Positions 47,236 to 57,667 of a stretch of 64,000 nucleotides of DNA are shown here, piece after piece. Source of the stretch: Trifolium pratense (lineage: Eukaryota; Streptophyta; Magnoliopsida; Fabales; Fabaceae); contig NC_060060.1 of NCBI RefSeq assembly GCF_020283565.1, positions 38,688,001-38,752,000 of the forward strand, in the 5' to 3' direction. A model generated the notes under the pieces. That model saw only the letters and a program-made list of their open reading frames with translations. It was not told where the DNA came from and did not search any database. The translations under genes were made by a program, and so were the position numbers. Within the stretch, counting starts at the first letter, position 1; each line of letters opens with the position of its first letter.

Positions 47236-47759
47236 ATCGAAATATGTTGTTGAGGTGCTCGTCTGGCATGCTGGTATGCTCATTCGAGCAAGTTGGTGTG
47301 CTAAGTTTTGCCTGTTTATTTTTATGCCTATTTTGTATACTTATCATATTTTTGCATGTATGAATGCTGCGCTCGTTGTTATTTTGCCGGGGAGGTTTCC
47401 CCTGCTTGATATTGAGCATGTTTTATTGAGGGTAGTCTCCTCTGTTTTGACTTAAACAGTTTGGGGAACTGTATAAGCACTTAGAGTTGTTTCTAAGTTA
47501 CGCGAATACAAGCACGCTAGTGTACCCTTCTTCGCAACCTGAACCTCCCATCGCGAGCTGGGTGCTAGGTCGTGGCACGGGGACGATGGGCTCGTTTCGA
47601 GAGTTATCCTCGTCTAGCAGGAGTTCCATTTCCCTTATGGTGAATTAGTTCCCCTGCTATGGTTTTAGATGAGCACGTGTGCCATGGTGCCCTTCGTTGT
47701 TTAAGGTGCTCGATTCGTTGTGTTCTGAAGTGCGAGCAGCCTTTTAGTGTGGCAATAAC

Positions 47760-49625
47760 TTAGCTGTAATATTGTTTCAATTTCTGGGCATTCCAAGGTC
47801 GAGGAAGTTTCTTTCCTCGAAGGTCCTCGAGATAGTATGCACCATTTTCTGTTTTGTCAATGACGCGGTATGGTCCTTCCCAATTGGGTGCGAGTTTGCC
47901 ATCCTGGGAATCTGCATTGCGTCTTAGGACGAGGCTGCCCACCTCGAATTCTCTTTTGATGACTTTGGTGTCATGACGGGCAGCTATTTTCTGCTTCAGG
48001 GTGGCTTCCTTTAAAGAAGCTCCTGTTCGAATTTCTTCGACGAGGTCAAGCTCCTCTCGAAGTGCTTCGTCATTTTGCTCCTCGTCAAGAGGCTGCTCAG
48101 TCCGACGAGATGGTTCCCCAATCTCTACGGGGATAACTGCCTCCGTTCCATATACCATTCGGAAGGGGGTCTCTCCAGTTGTGGAGTGTGGGGTTGTTCG
48201 ATAGGCCCAGAGTACATTGTCAAGCTCTTCGACCCATTTCTTTTTGTTCTGGTCGAGTCTTCTTCGTAACCCTCTCAGGATTACTCTGTTGGCTGCTTCA
48301 GCTTGCCCGTTGGTTTGGGGGTGCTCGACCGATGTGAAGTGCTGCTTGGTGCCCAGGGCAACAAGGAATGCTTGAAAATCTTTGTCTGTAAACTGTGTTC
48401 CGTTGTCTGTGACTACCACCTGTGGTATTCCGAATCTAGCTAGCACATTTCTTTTGAAGAAGCGCAGGACTCTGAGTGATGTGATGTCGGAGAGGGGTTC
48501 AGCTTCCACCCACTTTGTGAAGTAGTCCACTGCTGCTATTAGGTAGCGATTTTGATAAAGTCCTTTGGTAAAAGGACCAAGTAAGTCCATGCCCCACCAG
48601 GCGAAGGGCCAGGGGGAAGACAAAGATTTTAGTTCTCGAGGGGGAGCTAAGTGCATATCCCCATGCCTTTGGCATTTGTCACATTTTTTTACGTGGTCTT
48701 TGGCGTCCTGTTGCATAGTAGGCCAATAGTACCCTGCTCGTAAAGCTTTCCTGGCAAGTGACCTTCCTCCCAGGTGCTGGGCGTTAATGCCCTCATGGAC
48801 TTCGCGCAGGATGTAATCTGCTGTGTCCTCGTCCACACATTTTAGGAGAGGAATGGAAAATCCTCTCCTGTATAATTTTCCATCAAGGATGACATAGGAG
48901 CAGGCTCTTCGTCTGATTATAGCTGCTTGTTTCTGGTCGTCAGGGAGAGTTCCGTGCTCGAGGAAGTTGTATACTGGAGTCATCCAACAGTCTTTGTCGC
49001 CAATGATGTTTATGTCCACAACCCTGCTTGGTTTTTCTATGCTTGGACGAGGGAGTATCTCTTGGATGACAGATTTGTTTCCGCCCTTCCTTTTTGTGCT
49101 TGCCAGTTTGGACAGGATATCTGCCCTTTTGTTATGCTCGCGGGGAACATGTAATATTTCAACAGAGTTGAACTTGGTGATCTTTTCCTTTACTAGCACT
49201 AGGTATTCAGAGAGGTTATCATTCTTGGTCTGATACTCTCCTAGCACCTGTGAGGCGACCAGTTGCGAATCTGTGTAGATTTTTATCTCCTTGGCTTGCA
49301 AGTCCTCGGCCAAACGAAGTCCAGCGAGGAATGCTTCATACTCTGCTTGGTTGTTTGAAGTTGGGAAGGATAGTGCTAGGGAGACCTCGATTAGTAAGCC
49401 ATTCTCATTTTCAAGAATGATGCCTGCACCTGCTCCTGTATCGCTTGATGCTCCGTCTACAAAGATTGTCCATTTATCTGCTCCGTCCACTGTAGGGGAG
49501 GAGCTCGTCATCTCTGCGACGAAGTCAGCTAGGACTTGGGCTTTTAGAGCTTTTCTGCTCTCGTAACGAATGTCGAATTCTGAGAGTTCGAGGGACCATT
49601 TGAGCATTCTGCCCGCCATATCTGG
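47760..49625 (-). CDS. Pol 3' part: second RNase H and integrase
   Basis: In the same frame as the upstream gag-pol, after an in-frame TGA at 49626-49628; the first ATG is at 49619. The archaeal-type RNase H has WTIFVDGASSDTGAGAG, NNQAEYEAF, YTDSQL and NKRADILSKL, with the expected Asp/Glu/Asp/Asp residues. The integrase has the CDKCQRHGD zinc part, WWGMDLLGPF, VTDNGTQF and NGQAEAANR (DDE triad), then the AYRTTPHSTTGETPF block. A GPY/F-like end (EGPYRVIDKTENGAYYL) finishes the frame. Confidence 0.93.
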   Translation of the reverse strand, partial: PDMAGRMLKWSLELSEFDIRYESRKALKAQVLADFVAEMTSSSPTVDGADKWTIFVDGASSDTGAGAGIILENENGLLIEVSLALSFPTSNNQAEYEAFLAGLRLAEDLQAKEIKIYTDSQLVASQVLGEYQTKNDNLSEYLVLVKEKITKFNSVEILHVPREHNKRADILSKLASTKRKGGNKSVIQEILPRPSIEKPSRVVDINIIGDKDCWMTPVYNFLEHGTLPDDQKQAAIIRRRACSYVILDGKLYRRGFSIPLLKCVDEDTADYILREVHEGINAQHLGGRSLARKALRAGYYWPTMQQDAKDHVKKCDKCQRHGDMHLAPPRELKSLSSPWPFAWWGMDLLGPFTKGLYQNRYLIAAVDYFTKWVEAEPLSDITSLRVLRFFKRNVLARFGIPQVVVTDNGTQFTDKDFQAFLVALGTKQHFTSVEHPQTNGQAEAANRVILRGLRRRLDQNKKKWVEELDNVLWAYRTTPHSTTGETPFRMVYGTEAVIPVEIGEPSRRTEQPLDEEQNDEALREELDLVEEIRTGASLKEATLKQKIAARHDTKVIKREFEVGSLVLRRNADSQDGKLAPNWEGPYRVIDKTENGAYYLEDLRGKKLPRPWNAQKLKQYYS

Positions 49626-52600
49626 TCAGCCAAGCAAAGACTTGATTGGTTGGTCTGTTCGGACCACAATTGTATGGGCCAAGAAATAATGTCTTAGTCT
49701 CCTCGCAGCATAAACTAGTGCAAGAGCTATTTTTTCAATTTGTTGGTACCTTAGTTCAGGACCCTGCAAGGCTTTGCTTGTAAAGTACACTGGTTTCTGC
49801 CCTTCGTTTGTCTCACGAATAAGAGCTGCACTTACAGCCTCCGAGGCGACGGAAAGGTACAGGTATAATACCTCCTCGTCACTTGGTCGTGAGAGGACAG
49901 GTGGCTCTGATAAGGCCTTTTTCAGATGTTGGAGGGCTTGCTCGCATTCATCTGTCCATTCGAAGACTGCTTCTTTCTTTAGTAGTTTGAAAAAGGGGAG
50001 TGCATGTTGTGCTGATTTGGATACAAATCTGGAAAGCGATGTTAGCATTCCATTAAGAGTTTGTATGGACTTCTTATCGCTCGGAGTGGGGAGCTCGGCA
50101 AAAGCTCTGCACTTGTCAGGGTTGGCTTCAATTCCTCGCTCGGTTAGGTAAAATCCCAGGAATTTACCTGCTCGGACCCCGAAGGTGCACTTCTCTGGGT
50201 TGAATCTCATGTTGTATTTCCTGGCCTGCTCGAACACCTTTCGAAGGTGCACGACATGGTCGAGTTCCTCGGGGGATTTTACGATCATGTCGTCCATGTA
50301 TACCTCGAGCATGTCTCCTATTTGTCCTCGGAAGACTTTGTTCATCATTCGCTGGTATGTAGCTCCTGCATTTTTGAGACCGAAGGGCATTACGTTGTAG
50401 TAATAGTTGCCCGACTCGGTCATGAAAGCTGTTTTTTCTCTATCTGCTACTGCCATTGGAATTTGGTTATAACCTGAATAAGCATCCATAAAAGACAACA
50501 ATTTAAAGCCAGAAGAATTATCAACAAGTCTATCTATGCAAGGTAAGGGATAAGAGTCTTTAGGGCAAGCCCTGTTAAGATCGGTATAGTCGCAACACAT
50601 CCTCCACTTTCCATTAGATTTTTTGACGAGTACAACGTTGGACAGCCAGGTTGTATACCTGGCCTCCGAAATAAAATTTGCCTCTAGGAGGTCTTTTACA
50701 CATTTTTGTGCAGCCTCCGATTTCTCAGGAGACTGCCTACGCCTACGTTGTACAATGGGAAGTGCAGTGGGGTCAATAGTCAGCTGGTGACATGCTATGT
50801 TGGGGTCCAAGCCAGGCATCTCGGAGGCGTGCCAGGCGAACAGATCAGCATTTTCCTTCAAGCAGGCTTCAAGTTGCTTCCTAGCAAGTTCGGGGAGCCC
50901 AGTCCCAATCTTCACTGCCCTGCTCGGGTCTTCTCCGAAGGGCATCAGCTCGAACTCCCCGTCTGGAACCGGACGACGGTGCTCTTGGCTTGCCTCGTCG
51001 TCTTCCTTCTTCTCCTTGCGGAGCTTCTTCTCATCTTTGTTTTCCTGTTTGGAAAAGCGGCTGTCGAGGTCGATGGAGCTGATTTCTGGCAAGGGCAGGG
51101 AAGTTGTTGCCTTGGACTTCTTGGATTCGGGGAGCTGCCCGATATATTCATTTCCTTTGGAGGACGCATTGAAGACTCTCCTTGCAGCTTCAATGTCTCC
51201 ATGCAGTGTCGCAACTTGGCCTTTATGAGTATAATACTTCATCTTGAGGTGGGCGGTTGAAGGGACAGCCATTAAGTCAGCAATAGCTGTTCGGCCCAGG
51301 ATGCACTGGTAGAGAGAAGGGCAGTCTACTACCAGGAATTTCACTTTGATAGTTTTTGCAGTTTCTTCAGAGCCAACGGTGACTAGCAGGTCTACATAGC
51401 CCCATGGCTTAGTTGTTGCTCCATTAAATCCGGAGAGATCAGATCCGAAATAAGGAGTGAGGTAGGTTTCATCTAGTTGCAAAGTTTTGAAAAGTTGGGA
51501 ATACATGATATCACAGGAGCTTCCTTGGTCGACCAGTACCCTGCGGACGTCCATATTTGCCATGTCCACTCTGATGAGCAGGGGTATCTGGGAGTTTGCA
51601 GTTCCACCGGGCAGCTCTTCCATATAGAAGGCTAAGGGCTTTGATTGCCCTTTCGGTTTATCTAGAGTTGCGCTCAGGTTGGAGGAGCCATCTATCAATT
51701 CTTCAAATTTTCTTTTGATGGAACCCACAGTCTGTTTGTCAAAACCTCCACCAGAGATAACCATAGCTTGGGCCAGTGCATCCCATTTGTTCAGTGTGGG
51801 AGCAGCATAGGTGTCGTCCAAGTAGTCAGGGACAAAGAAGTCTTCAGGTCTGGAGATGGCAAGGGCAACTGGCTTGTGCCCGGATCGTTCTGGTGCAGCT
51901 TCTTCAGCGTTGCTGGTCTCAGCAGCTTCTGCCCGGGGAGCATTGCCCCTCTTCACGTATTGCTTGATTTGCCCATTTCTAATCAGAATTTCAATGGCGT
52001 CTTTTAATTGTATGCAGTCATCAGTCAGATGGCCGTAACCTTTGTGATACTTGCAGTACCTGCTCTTGTCTTGGCCAGGCTTTGTGGGTTGTTGTCTTGG
52101 AAATTTAATTCCTGCTTTAGCGAACTCAGCTGAGTTGCACTCTTTCCAAATTTCTTCCTGGGTTTTGCTAAGGGGAGTATAGTTGCTGAACATGCTAGGA
52201 GGTCCACGGGGTTCCCTAGGCCTTTCGCCTCTTCGTCTTCCTCCTCCTCGGCTGAACTGTTCAGCATTTGAACGAGGAGCAGGTTGATTGTTCCCTGCTC
52301 GCCCATAACGGGCAGCATCTGCAGCTTGTTGCTCTTCATATTGGATGTAAGGTTGAGATTTGAGGAGGAGGTCGCTAAAGGTGCGCGGTTTTTCGATTCC
52401 AACGGCTTTTGCGAAGTCAGTGTTTGGCCTAAGGCCCCTTTGGAGCAGGTATTTCTTCATATCATCAGTCGTTTCTACCTGGACGGCTTCTTTGTTGAAC
52501 CTCTCTATGAAACTGCGGAGAGATTCATTATCAGCTTGGAAGATGGCGTCCAGGACTGCTTCGGTTTTTGGTTGCTTGCGGGAAGCAGTGAAGTGCCTGC

Positions 52601-53261
52601 GGAATTGGTCGGACAGATCCATCCATGAGGTTATGGAGCGAGGAGCTAGGCTGTGGTACCAAGCCATAGCTTCCTTTCTCAGAGTAGTTGGAAATATTCT
52701 GCATCTAATTGCTCCGCTGACCCTTAAGAAGTTCAGGGTAGCATTGACTGATGCGATGTGTTCATCTGGGTCGGTAAGTCCATCATAAGCTGGGAGAGGA
52801 GGTGGTCGCTCACATCCCTTTGGAACGGGTGCTTGAAGTATGTCGTAAGATAAAGGGCAGCGGGGATCATCCTCGTCACTCTCTTGTGAGTTTAGGGGAG
52901 GTGAGCCCTCACGATCAGGAGTTGGGCTCCTGGAGAATTGGTCAGTGTGATGGCTGCGGCTTACTGGCTGCCCTTGTTTGGTCATCAAGTTGAGTCCCTG
53001 GGGAGAATGACGACGAGGAGGTGTTCGGTCCACAATTTTTCCTTTTTTCACATTCGGAGAAGATATACCCTCACGGGGAGGGGAGACATGGTCTCTTTTC
53101 TTGCCAGGTTGCTCGATCCTCTCAAGGGCAGGTCGTCGTTGTCTGACAGTTTCCTGACGAGGAGGGGATTGAGAAGTGGGAGTTCTCCTCGGGGGAGAGT
53201 TGTTTCTTGAGAGTCGCTGATTCCTTTCCAAGCGATCTAGTCTCAGATTCTGCTCGTCCAT
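49626..53261 (-). CDS. Gag C-part, protease, reverse transcriptase and RNase H
   Basis: 1211-residue frame. Gag domain with AMAWYHSLAPRSITSWMDL and FIERFNKEAVQVE. Zinc-knuckle-like YCKYHKGYGHLTDDC. Aspartic protease RVLVDQGSSCDIMYSQLF. Reverse transcriptase with CCDYTDLNRACPKDSYPLP, FMDAYSGYNQIPM, MPFGLKNAGATYQRMM and the catalytic YMDD. Connected RNase H with YFTSKALQGPELRYQQIEK and RHYFLAH. It ends at a TGA where family members continue with RPD, so the stop is probably a mutation. It starts with the ATG directly after another in-frame TGA. Confidence 0.95.
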   Translation of the reverse strand: MDEQNLRLDRLERNQRLSRNNSPPRRTPTSQSPPRQETVRQRRPALERIEQPGKKRDHVSPPREGISSPNVKKGKIVDRTPPRRHSPQGLNLMTKQGQPVSRSHHTDQFSRSPTPDREGSPPLNSQESDEDDPRCPLSYDILQAPVPKGCERPPPLPAYDGLTDPDEHIASVNATLNFLRVSGAIRCRIFPTTLRKEAMAWYHSLAPRSITSWMDLSDQFRRHFTASRKQPKTEAVLDAIFQADNESLRSFIERFNKEAVQVETTDDMKKYLLQRGLRPNTDFAKAVGIEKPRTFSDLLLKSQPYIQYEEQQAADAARYGRAGNNQPAPRSNAEQFSRGGGRRRGERPREPRGPPSMFSNYTPLSKTQEEIWKECNSAEFAKAGIKFPRQQPTKPGQDKSRYCKYHKGYGHLTDDCIQLKDAIEILIRNGQIKQYVKRGNAPRAEAAETSNAEEAAPERSGHKPVALAISRPEDFFVPDYLDDTYAAPTLNKWDALAQAMVISGGGFDKQTVGSIKRKFEELIDGSSNLSATLDKPKGQSKPLAFYMEELPGGTANSQIPLLIRVDMANMDVRRVLVDQGSSCDIMYSQLFKTLQLDETYLTPYFGSDLSGFNGATTKPWGYVDLLVTVGSEETAKTIKVKFLVVDCPSLYQCILGRTAIADLMAVPSTAHLKMKYYTHKGQVATLHGDIEAARRVFNASSKGNEYIGQLPESKKSKATTSLPLPEISSIDLDSRFSKQENKDEKKLRKEKKEDDEASQEHRRPVPDGEFELMPFGEDPSRAVKIGTGLPELARKQLEACLKENADLFAWHASEMPGLDPNIACHQLTIDPTALPIVQRRRRQSPEKSEAAQKCVKDLLEANFISEARYTTWLSNVVLVKKSNGKWRMCCDYTDLNRACPKDSYPLPCIDRLVDNSSGFKLLSFMDAYSGYNQIPMAVADREKTAFMTESGNYYYNVMPFGLKNAGATYQRMMNKVFRGQIGDMLEVYMDDMIVKSPEELDHVVHLRKVFEQARKYNMRFNPEKCTFGVRAGKFLGFYLTERGIEANPDKCRAFAELPTPSDKKSIQTLNGMLTSLSRFVSKSAQHALPFFKLLKKEAVFEWTDECEQALQHLKKALSEPPVLSRPSDEEVLYLYLSVASEAVSAALIRETNEGQKPVYFTSKALQGPELRYQQIEKIALALVYAARRLRHYFLAHTIVVRTDQPIKSLLG

Positions 53262-53582
53262 TCAGCGATTCTGGCCTTGGAGAGCTTCGGTGGTTTGCTT
53301 CAGGGCAGCAATGAGTGTTGCTAGTTCAGCATTGGTAACTGAAGCAGCGGACAAGTCGGTCTCTGCTGATTTGCCCTGCTCGGACTGGGGGCGCTTCCCT
53401 GCCTGTTTCTCAGTCAGGACGACCAAGTCGCCATCCTCAGAAGTCCAGGAAGTTTCCTGCCCGTCTCTAGGGTCTGACTCGGGGAGGGCCTGGAGGTCAG
53501 TGATGAGAACAGGAGACAGACGGGGAGAAGATGGAGGAGCAGCGTCCTCAACGTCATTGTTGAAATGAGATGAACTGGCCAT
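53262..53582 (-). CDS. Gag N-terminal fragment
   Basis: 106 residues beginning MASSSHFNNDVEDAAPPSSP, acidic and Ser/Pro-rich, ending in a helical ATLIAALKQTTEALQGQNR and a TGA. The next codon in the same frame is the ATG of the larger gag-pol frame, so the original gag probably ran through this point. Confidence 0.75.
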   Translation of the reverse strand: MASSSHFNNDVEDAAPPSSPRLSPVLITDLQALPESDPRDGQETSWTSEDGDLVVLTEKQAGKRPQSEQGKSAETDLSAASVTNAELATLIAALKQTTEALQGQNR

Positions 53583-53652
53583 GATGAAAAAGTGATTGAT
53601 TGGTTTTGTTCTTTGTTTTCTTGCTCGAAATAAAGAAGGGGAGAACTCAGAT

Positions 53653-53669
53653 CCCCACAGTCGGCGCCA
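53653..53669 (-). other. Primer binding site
   Basis: On the minus strand, one base after the 5' LTR, the sequence TGGCGCCGACTGTGGGG begins with TGG, as for priming by a tRNA 3'-CCA end. The tRNA species was not assigned. Confidence 0.8.
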
Positions 53670-53670
53670 C

Positions 53671-54125
53671 TGATCTTAACTGTTGATCAGAACAGGTAGA
53701 AGGCCAGCTGGAAGTCCGTTGAGCAGGTGGTAGGCAGTAATCCGAGCAGATGATCCACGGAGGGGGGGGTTGTACCTGCAGGTGCTCCGATGCCAAAGTC
53801 AGACAAGGAATAGAGAGCAAAAGAGATACTAGAGAGAAGTTAGAGAGAGAGAGTAATTGCAATAATGAATAGTGTCTACCTTGCTCTCCCAAGAGGGAGA
53901 GTATTTATAGCCCCCAGCTCTGGGCCAAAGGTCCTCTTAGTGGGCTGGACTAGCCAAGGCCCATTAAGAGGGACTGCCAAGATATTACCCTTAGATAGTG
54001 GGTAGAGTAGTAATTTTACCCTATCTTGGTGGAGAGGTTGTGCCATGCTGACATGGAGGTGGTTGGGCAAGCCATGTGGACTTTGTGAGGGTCTAGGTGG
54101 ACTAGCATTAGTCTAGTCCAGAACA
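53671..54125 (-). repeat. 5' LTR of the Tat element
   Basis: 455 bp, matching 43107-43560 except for one extra G. TATA box TATAAATA on the minus strand at 53902-53909. Confidence 0.96.
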
Positions 54126-54130
54126 GTATC

Positions 54131-55910
54131 CAAGTGATTATTACCGATCACTTTCTTCTCAAATTCAATTCAATGTAGTTGGATAAAGTAGAGGCTCATG
54201 ATCTAAAAATAACATATAAATTAAAATATACAGCAGCAAAGCATATAACATTTCTCATATTTAATAGCACAAGAATATTGATGCACATTTAACCTGCCAT
54301 TGTAGACTGAGACTCTACATTATAGTGACCTTCATTACATAACCAATGTTACCTTAAATTTACTTTCAACTAAAAACAATTTTAGATAATCAACTTTTCA
54401 CTATACCATTACCATAATATTAAACGCACGCCCGTGTAGATTATAGAAAGACGTGGTATTTAATAAAGAAATATCTCATTGTCAAAAAAAATAAAATAAA
54501 GAAATATCTTTTATAATATAAGCTTGTATACACAAGCAAATCTTGAATCTAATTTTTTTTCCCTCCATTTTTATATTGCAATTTTTTATTAAAAAAAATA
54601 CAACTTAACTTTGTCTTGACAAAGATTCAAACCCACTATGACATGTAGACCAACTGTGATTAAAATCATGTACACAAAGTGTTAAATCATACTCACGTTA
54701 TGAATCAATTAAATTTCTTGCGGAATTAATTTACATTCATATTGAGGAATCAATTATTATCAATCAAATAGGAAATATTTCATAGGATAATTAAGCACAA
54801 TCAATTTTCATTGTAAAGTTTATACAATAAAAAACCGATAATTATAAATCTAGCAAATCATCAAATCATACATTTTCTTTGTGTTTTATTTTACGAAAAA
54901 AACTTACATTTTCTTATCCTAAATCATTTAGCTAGCTAAGATTAAAAAAGTCATAAATAGATTAAAAAAAAAGCATGTGATCGACAAAAAAAAGTAAGAG
55001 CTTTGTTATGCTGATAATTCGAACTTGCAAAGCAAAAGTTTGTTGAACTTTTTAAATCTTTTTTAATAAGTAAACAAAACGATGGGGTTCCAAAATTATT
55101 AAAAAAATATAAAATATAAAATAAGCACATAAACAAATATAAAAATAATTAACGTGTTCATAATCAACCAAAACGATGGGTTCCAAAATTATTAAAAAAA
55201 ACTGCTGATAATTAAAGGTTAAAAATTAGTTTTTCATTAAATCATTGAAGTACCTTTTTTGAGAAATGTGTGAAGTGTCTTTTAAACATAGTATTTGTTT
55301 ATGTATTTCTGAATAAAGGTTTTGATCTATTTTATTTTTATTTTGTCTAAGACATATATTATGTTACTTGCAAGCTCGGTGTTTAGTCAAAAAAAAAAAA
55401 TTGACAAAAGTTTAGTCAAATTTTGTTACATAATTGGTGAAGATAAAAATAAAACTTCCAATGTAGTCTATAGTATTTCGCAATATACCATAACTTCTTT
55501 TGGATGAACATTTATCCAAATTTATTGTTGAACTAATGTTTAATGTTGGTCGACTTTTTTCATATAGCTTTTAGTATTAGAGTATCTCCAATGGTGATAC
55601 CACTTTGGGTATCATATATTACTAACAAATGGTCATACAATGTCATGTAATACTTATACAACTGATACATATTTTGCTCTCACTGGTAATACTACTTTAG
55701 GTATCGTACATTATTAATAAGTGGTCTCTATTATATTTATTTATTTTAACTTAAATTGATGGTACAATGTCTTAAATAAGATACTCTATCATCAATTTTG
55801 ATACCCCTATACCACGCCATGAAACTCCAATAATAATAAAATTTAAGGTACCAATCATTAGTTTATGAAACTCCCGATAATACTCTTATTAAATATGCTT
55901 TTAGAATTTT
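54131..55910. other. AT-rich intergenic DNA right of the retrotransposon
   Basis: No protein-like frame. ACGATGGGTTCCAAAATTATTAAAA-type sequence is duplicated at about 55080 and 55172. A repeat with GATACCACTTTGGGTATC and ATACTACTTTAGGTATCG occurs at 55598 and 55690. Confidence 0.45.
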
Positions 55911-56087
55911 GGTCATGTTAATTTGTGCACTAAGGGCACATGTTAAGCTACCTAAAAATAGAAATATATAGCATTAATGATACAAATAATTTAATGTTTA
56001 GAGAATTGAATACAACACAAGTTCAATAAATATTTTCCACATTTATCTTCTTAATATGTGCCTTAAGGGCACAAGTTAACATTCTCC
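55911..56087. mobile_element. Small MULE-like MITE
   Basis: 177 bp. The left end with TGTTAATTTGTGC and GGGCACATGTTAAG pairs with the complement of the right end (TGTTAACTTGTGCCCTTAAG). A duplication TTAGAATTTT occurs at 55901-55910 and 56088-56097. Confidence 0.7.
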
Positions 56088-56097
56088 TTAGAATTTT

Positions 56098-57667
56098 TAT
56101 ATTTTATTTTTTATTATTACATGTTATAGCTAATTACACTCCTGCAATGCATAAGTCTAGTTTTGAGATAACAAGAAGAGTGAATATGTAAATCGGTCAT
56201 TGAAACCCTAATCATCGATCAAATGGTCTATAGTTTTTATAAATTGACAAAAACATTATTAAAATTGAAAAATTACTACTAAAATCATTGTAATATTACT
56301 TGAGTTGGATATTCGAAGGCTCATCAGAGTCATAAAATACCTCAAATTTCAAGAAGTGGTGAATCATCCATCTAATAAGTCTATGATAATCAAAATTTCA
56401 TATATAAATTAGTTTCTAATATTTTTTCTCTTGGTAACAAAATACTATAAGTAAGCTTTATTTCAATGGAGAGTGAGAAACTCACAATTTTGAGAATTAA
56501 TTTTTTGTTTATTAACTTAAAACAAAGAATGAAAAAATGTCAAATGATGCCAATGAAGCATCTGTTTGTCTGTCACCGTCATGCTTAAGAACAAATAAAA
56601 AAATGAAAACAAAAGAGGAAGAAAGAAGACACGCATGACGCATCACATCACCATCACATAAGAATAAAGAGAACAATTTTGAAGGAACAGCAAACGAAGT
56701 TTCTATTTTTGATGCTTCTTTTTTACTGTATGGGAATTCCATGTCACCAACAACAACTACCACTCCCATGTCTTGTTTATTAATCCCACAACACAACAAC
56801 ATCATTTCCTTCTTCTCATGTTTTCTCCATTTCCCTCCAACAACTTCACAAAAGTTCCGCTTTCTTTCTTGCCTTGAGGTGAGGGAGGGATAATTCATGT
56901 TGGTCTTCTCAAAAGTGAAAAAAGTTTCCTTTTTGAGATTGAAAACAGATACCCATTTGCAAGATTGATAAAACCCATATAACAAAATCATGTTTTCATA
57001 ATTGGGTATGTTTGTGCTATTGAATTCACTTGAGAGAGAGAGATCTAGTGTTGTTTAAGTTGATTTTTTTCAGGGGCTTCAAAGGAGCTTTTGAGAAATC
57101 TGTGTTCTTCATCATAGGTATTAAGATGCTCTCTCTTATGTGGTTTCTGTTAATCTTAAATCTGTGACATTGCTGGAAAATCAAGGTTTTTTTTTATCTA
57201 TGTTATTTGGTTATTAAGTAGTACTATATAAAAATGATTTTATTTATTTGTTTTTGGGCTCTTCAGCCTTCTTAAGATTTGTATTTCCTAAAATCTTTGA
57301 AGTCAACTTGTTTCAATTTTCTTTCACATCTTTGAGTCTAATTTGCTTGATTTGTCTGGTATATGAATTTTGAGTCTCATATGCAGCATAGTTTATTTTT
57401 TTACCTTTTGCATTTTTATAGGGGAATTGAATTTCTGTATCTATTTGCCTTTATATGAAAATGATATATGATTTCTCGGTTGAATTTCGTATGACGCGTG
57501 TGTGATTTTATTTCTTGTACCAAATATGTATCTATGATTGGTGTGAAGAGTCCAGTACAAGAGTTTCGTATTGTTACCGTGATGGTCAATCATGTGTTTT
57601 GGTTATTTTGCTACTTTATTTGACAATGTATTGATGAAGTGATTTCTTATATATTGGCAGCAGTTAA
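56098..57667 (+). promoter_or_regulatory. Promoter, 5' UTR and leader intron of the receptor-like kinase
   Basis: The region ends in TTGGCAG directly before the leader end and ATG, so a 5' UTR intron is likely. A donor in CATCATAGGTATTAAG near 57116 would give an about 540-bp intron. GAGAGAGAGA lies at about 57032. The 159-codon minus-strand frame at 56512-56991 is treated as spurious. Confidence 0.5.

Larger units (their letters stand above)
43107..54125 (-). mobile_element. Ty3/gypsy LTR retrotransposon, Tat lineage
   Basis: 11,019 bp between two LTRs of 454 and 455 bp, flanked by the 5-bp duplication GTATC (43102-43106 and 54126-54130). LTRs start TG and end CA. The coding strand is minus: 5' LTR 54125-53671, primer site, gag, protease, reverse transcriptase, RNase H, second RNase H, integrase, then a 4.2-kb region with an antisense gene, then the 3' LTR. 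A second, archaeal-type RNase H and extra antisense frames are known marks of Tat elements. It is more GC-rich than its surroundings and rich in CTCGT/ACGAG words. The LTRs differ, as far as I can see, by one G in a run, so insertion was recent. gag-pol has two in-frame TGA codons, so this copy is probably not autonomous. Confidence 0.97.

Noticed and set aside
56512..56991. 159-codon minus-strand frame
   Set aside because: Lies in the upstream/leader region of the RLK gene; composition is low-complexity C/T-rich sequence read backwards, with no recognised domain.
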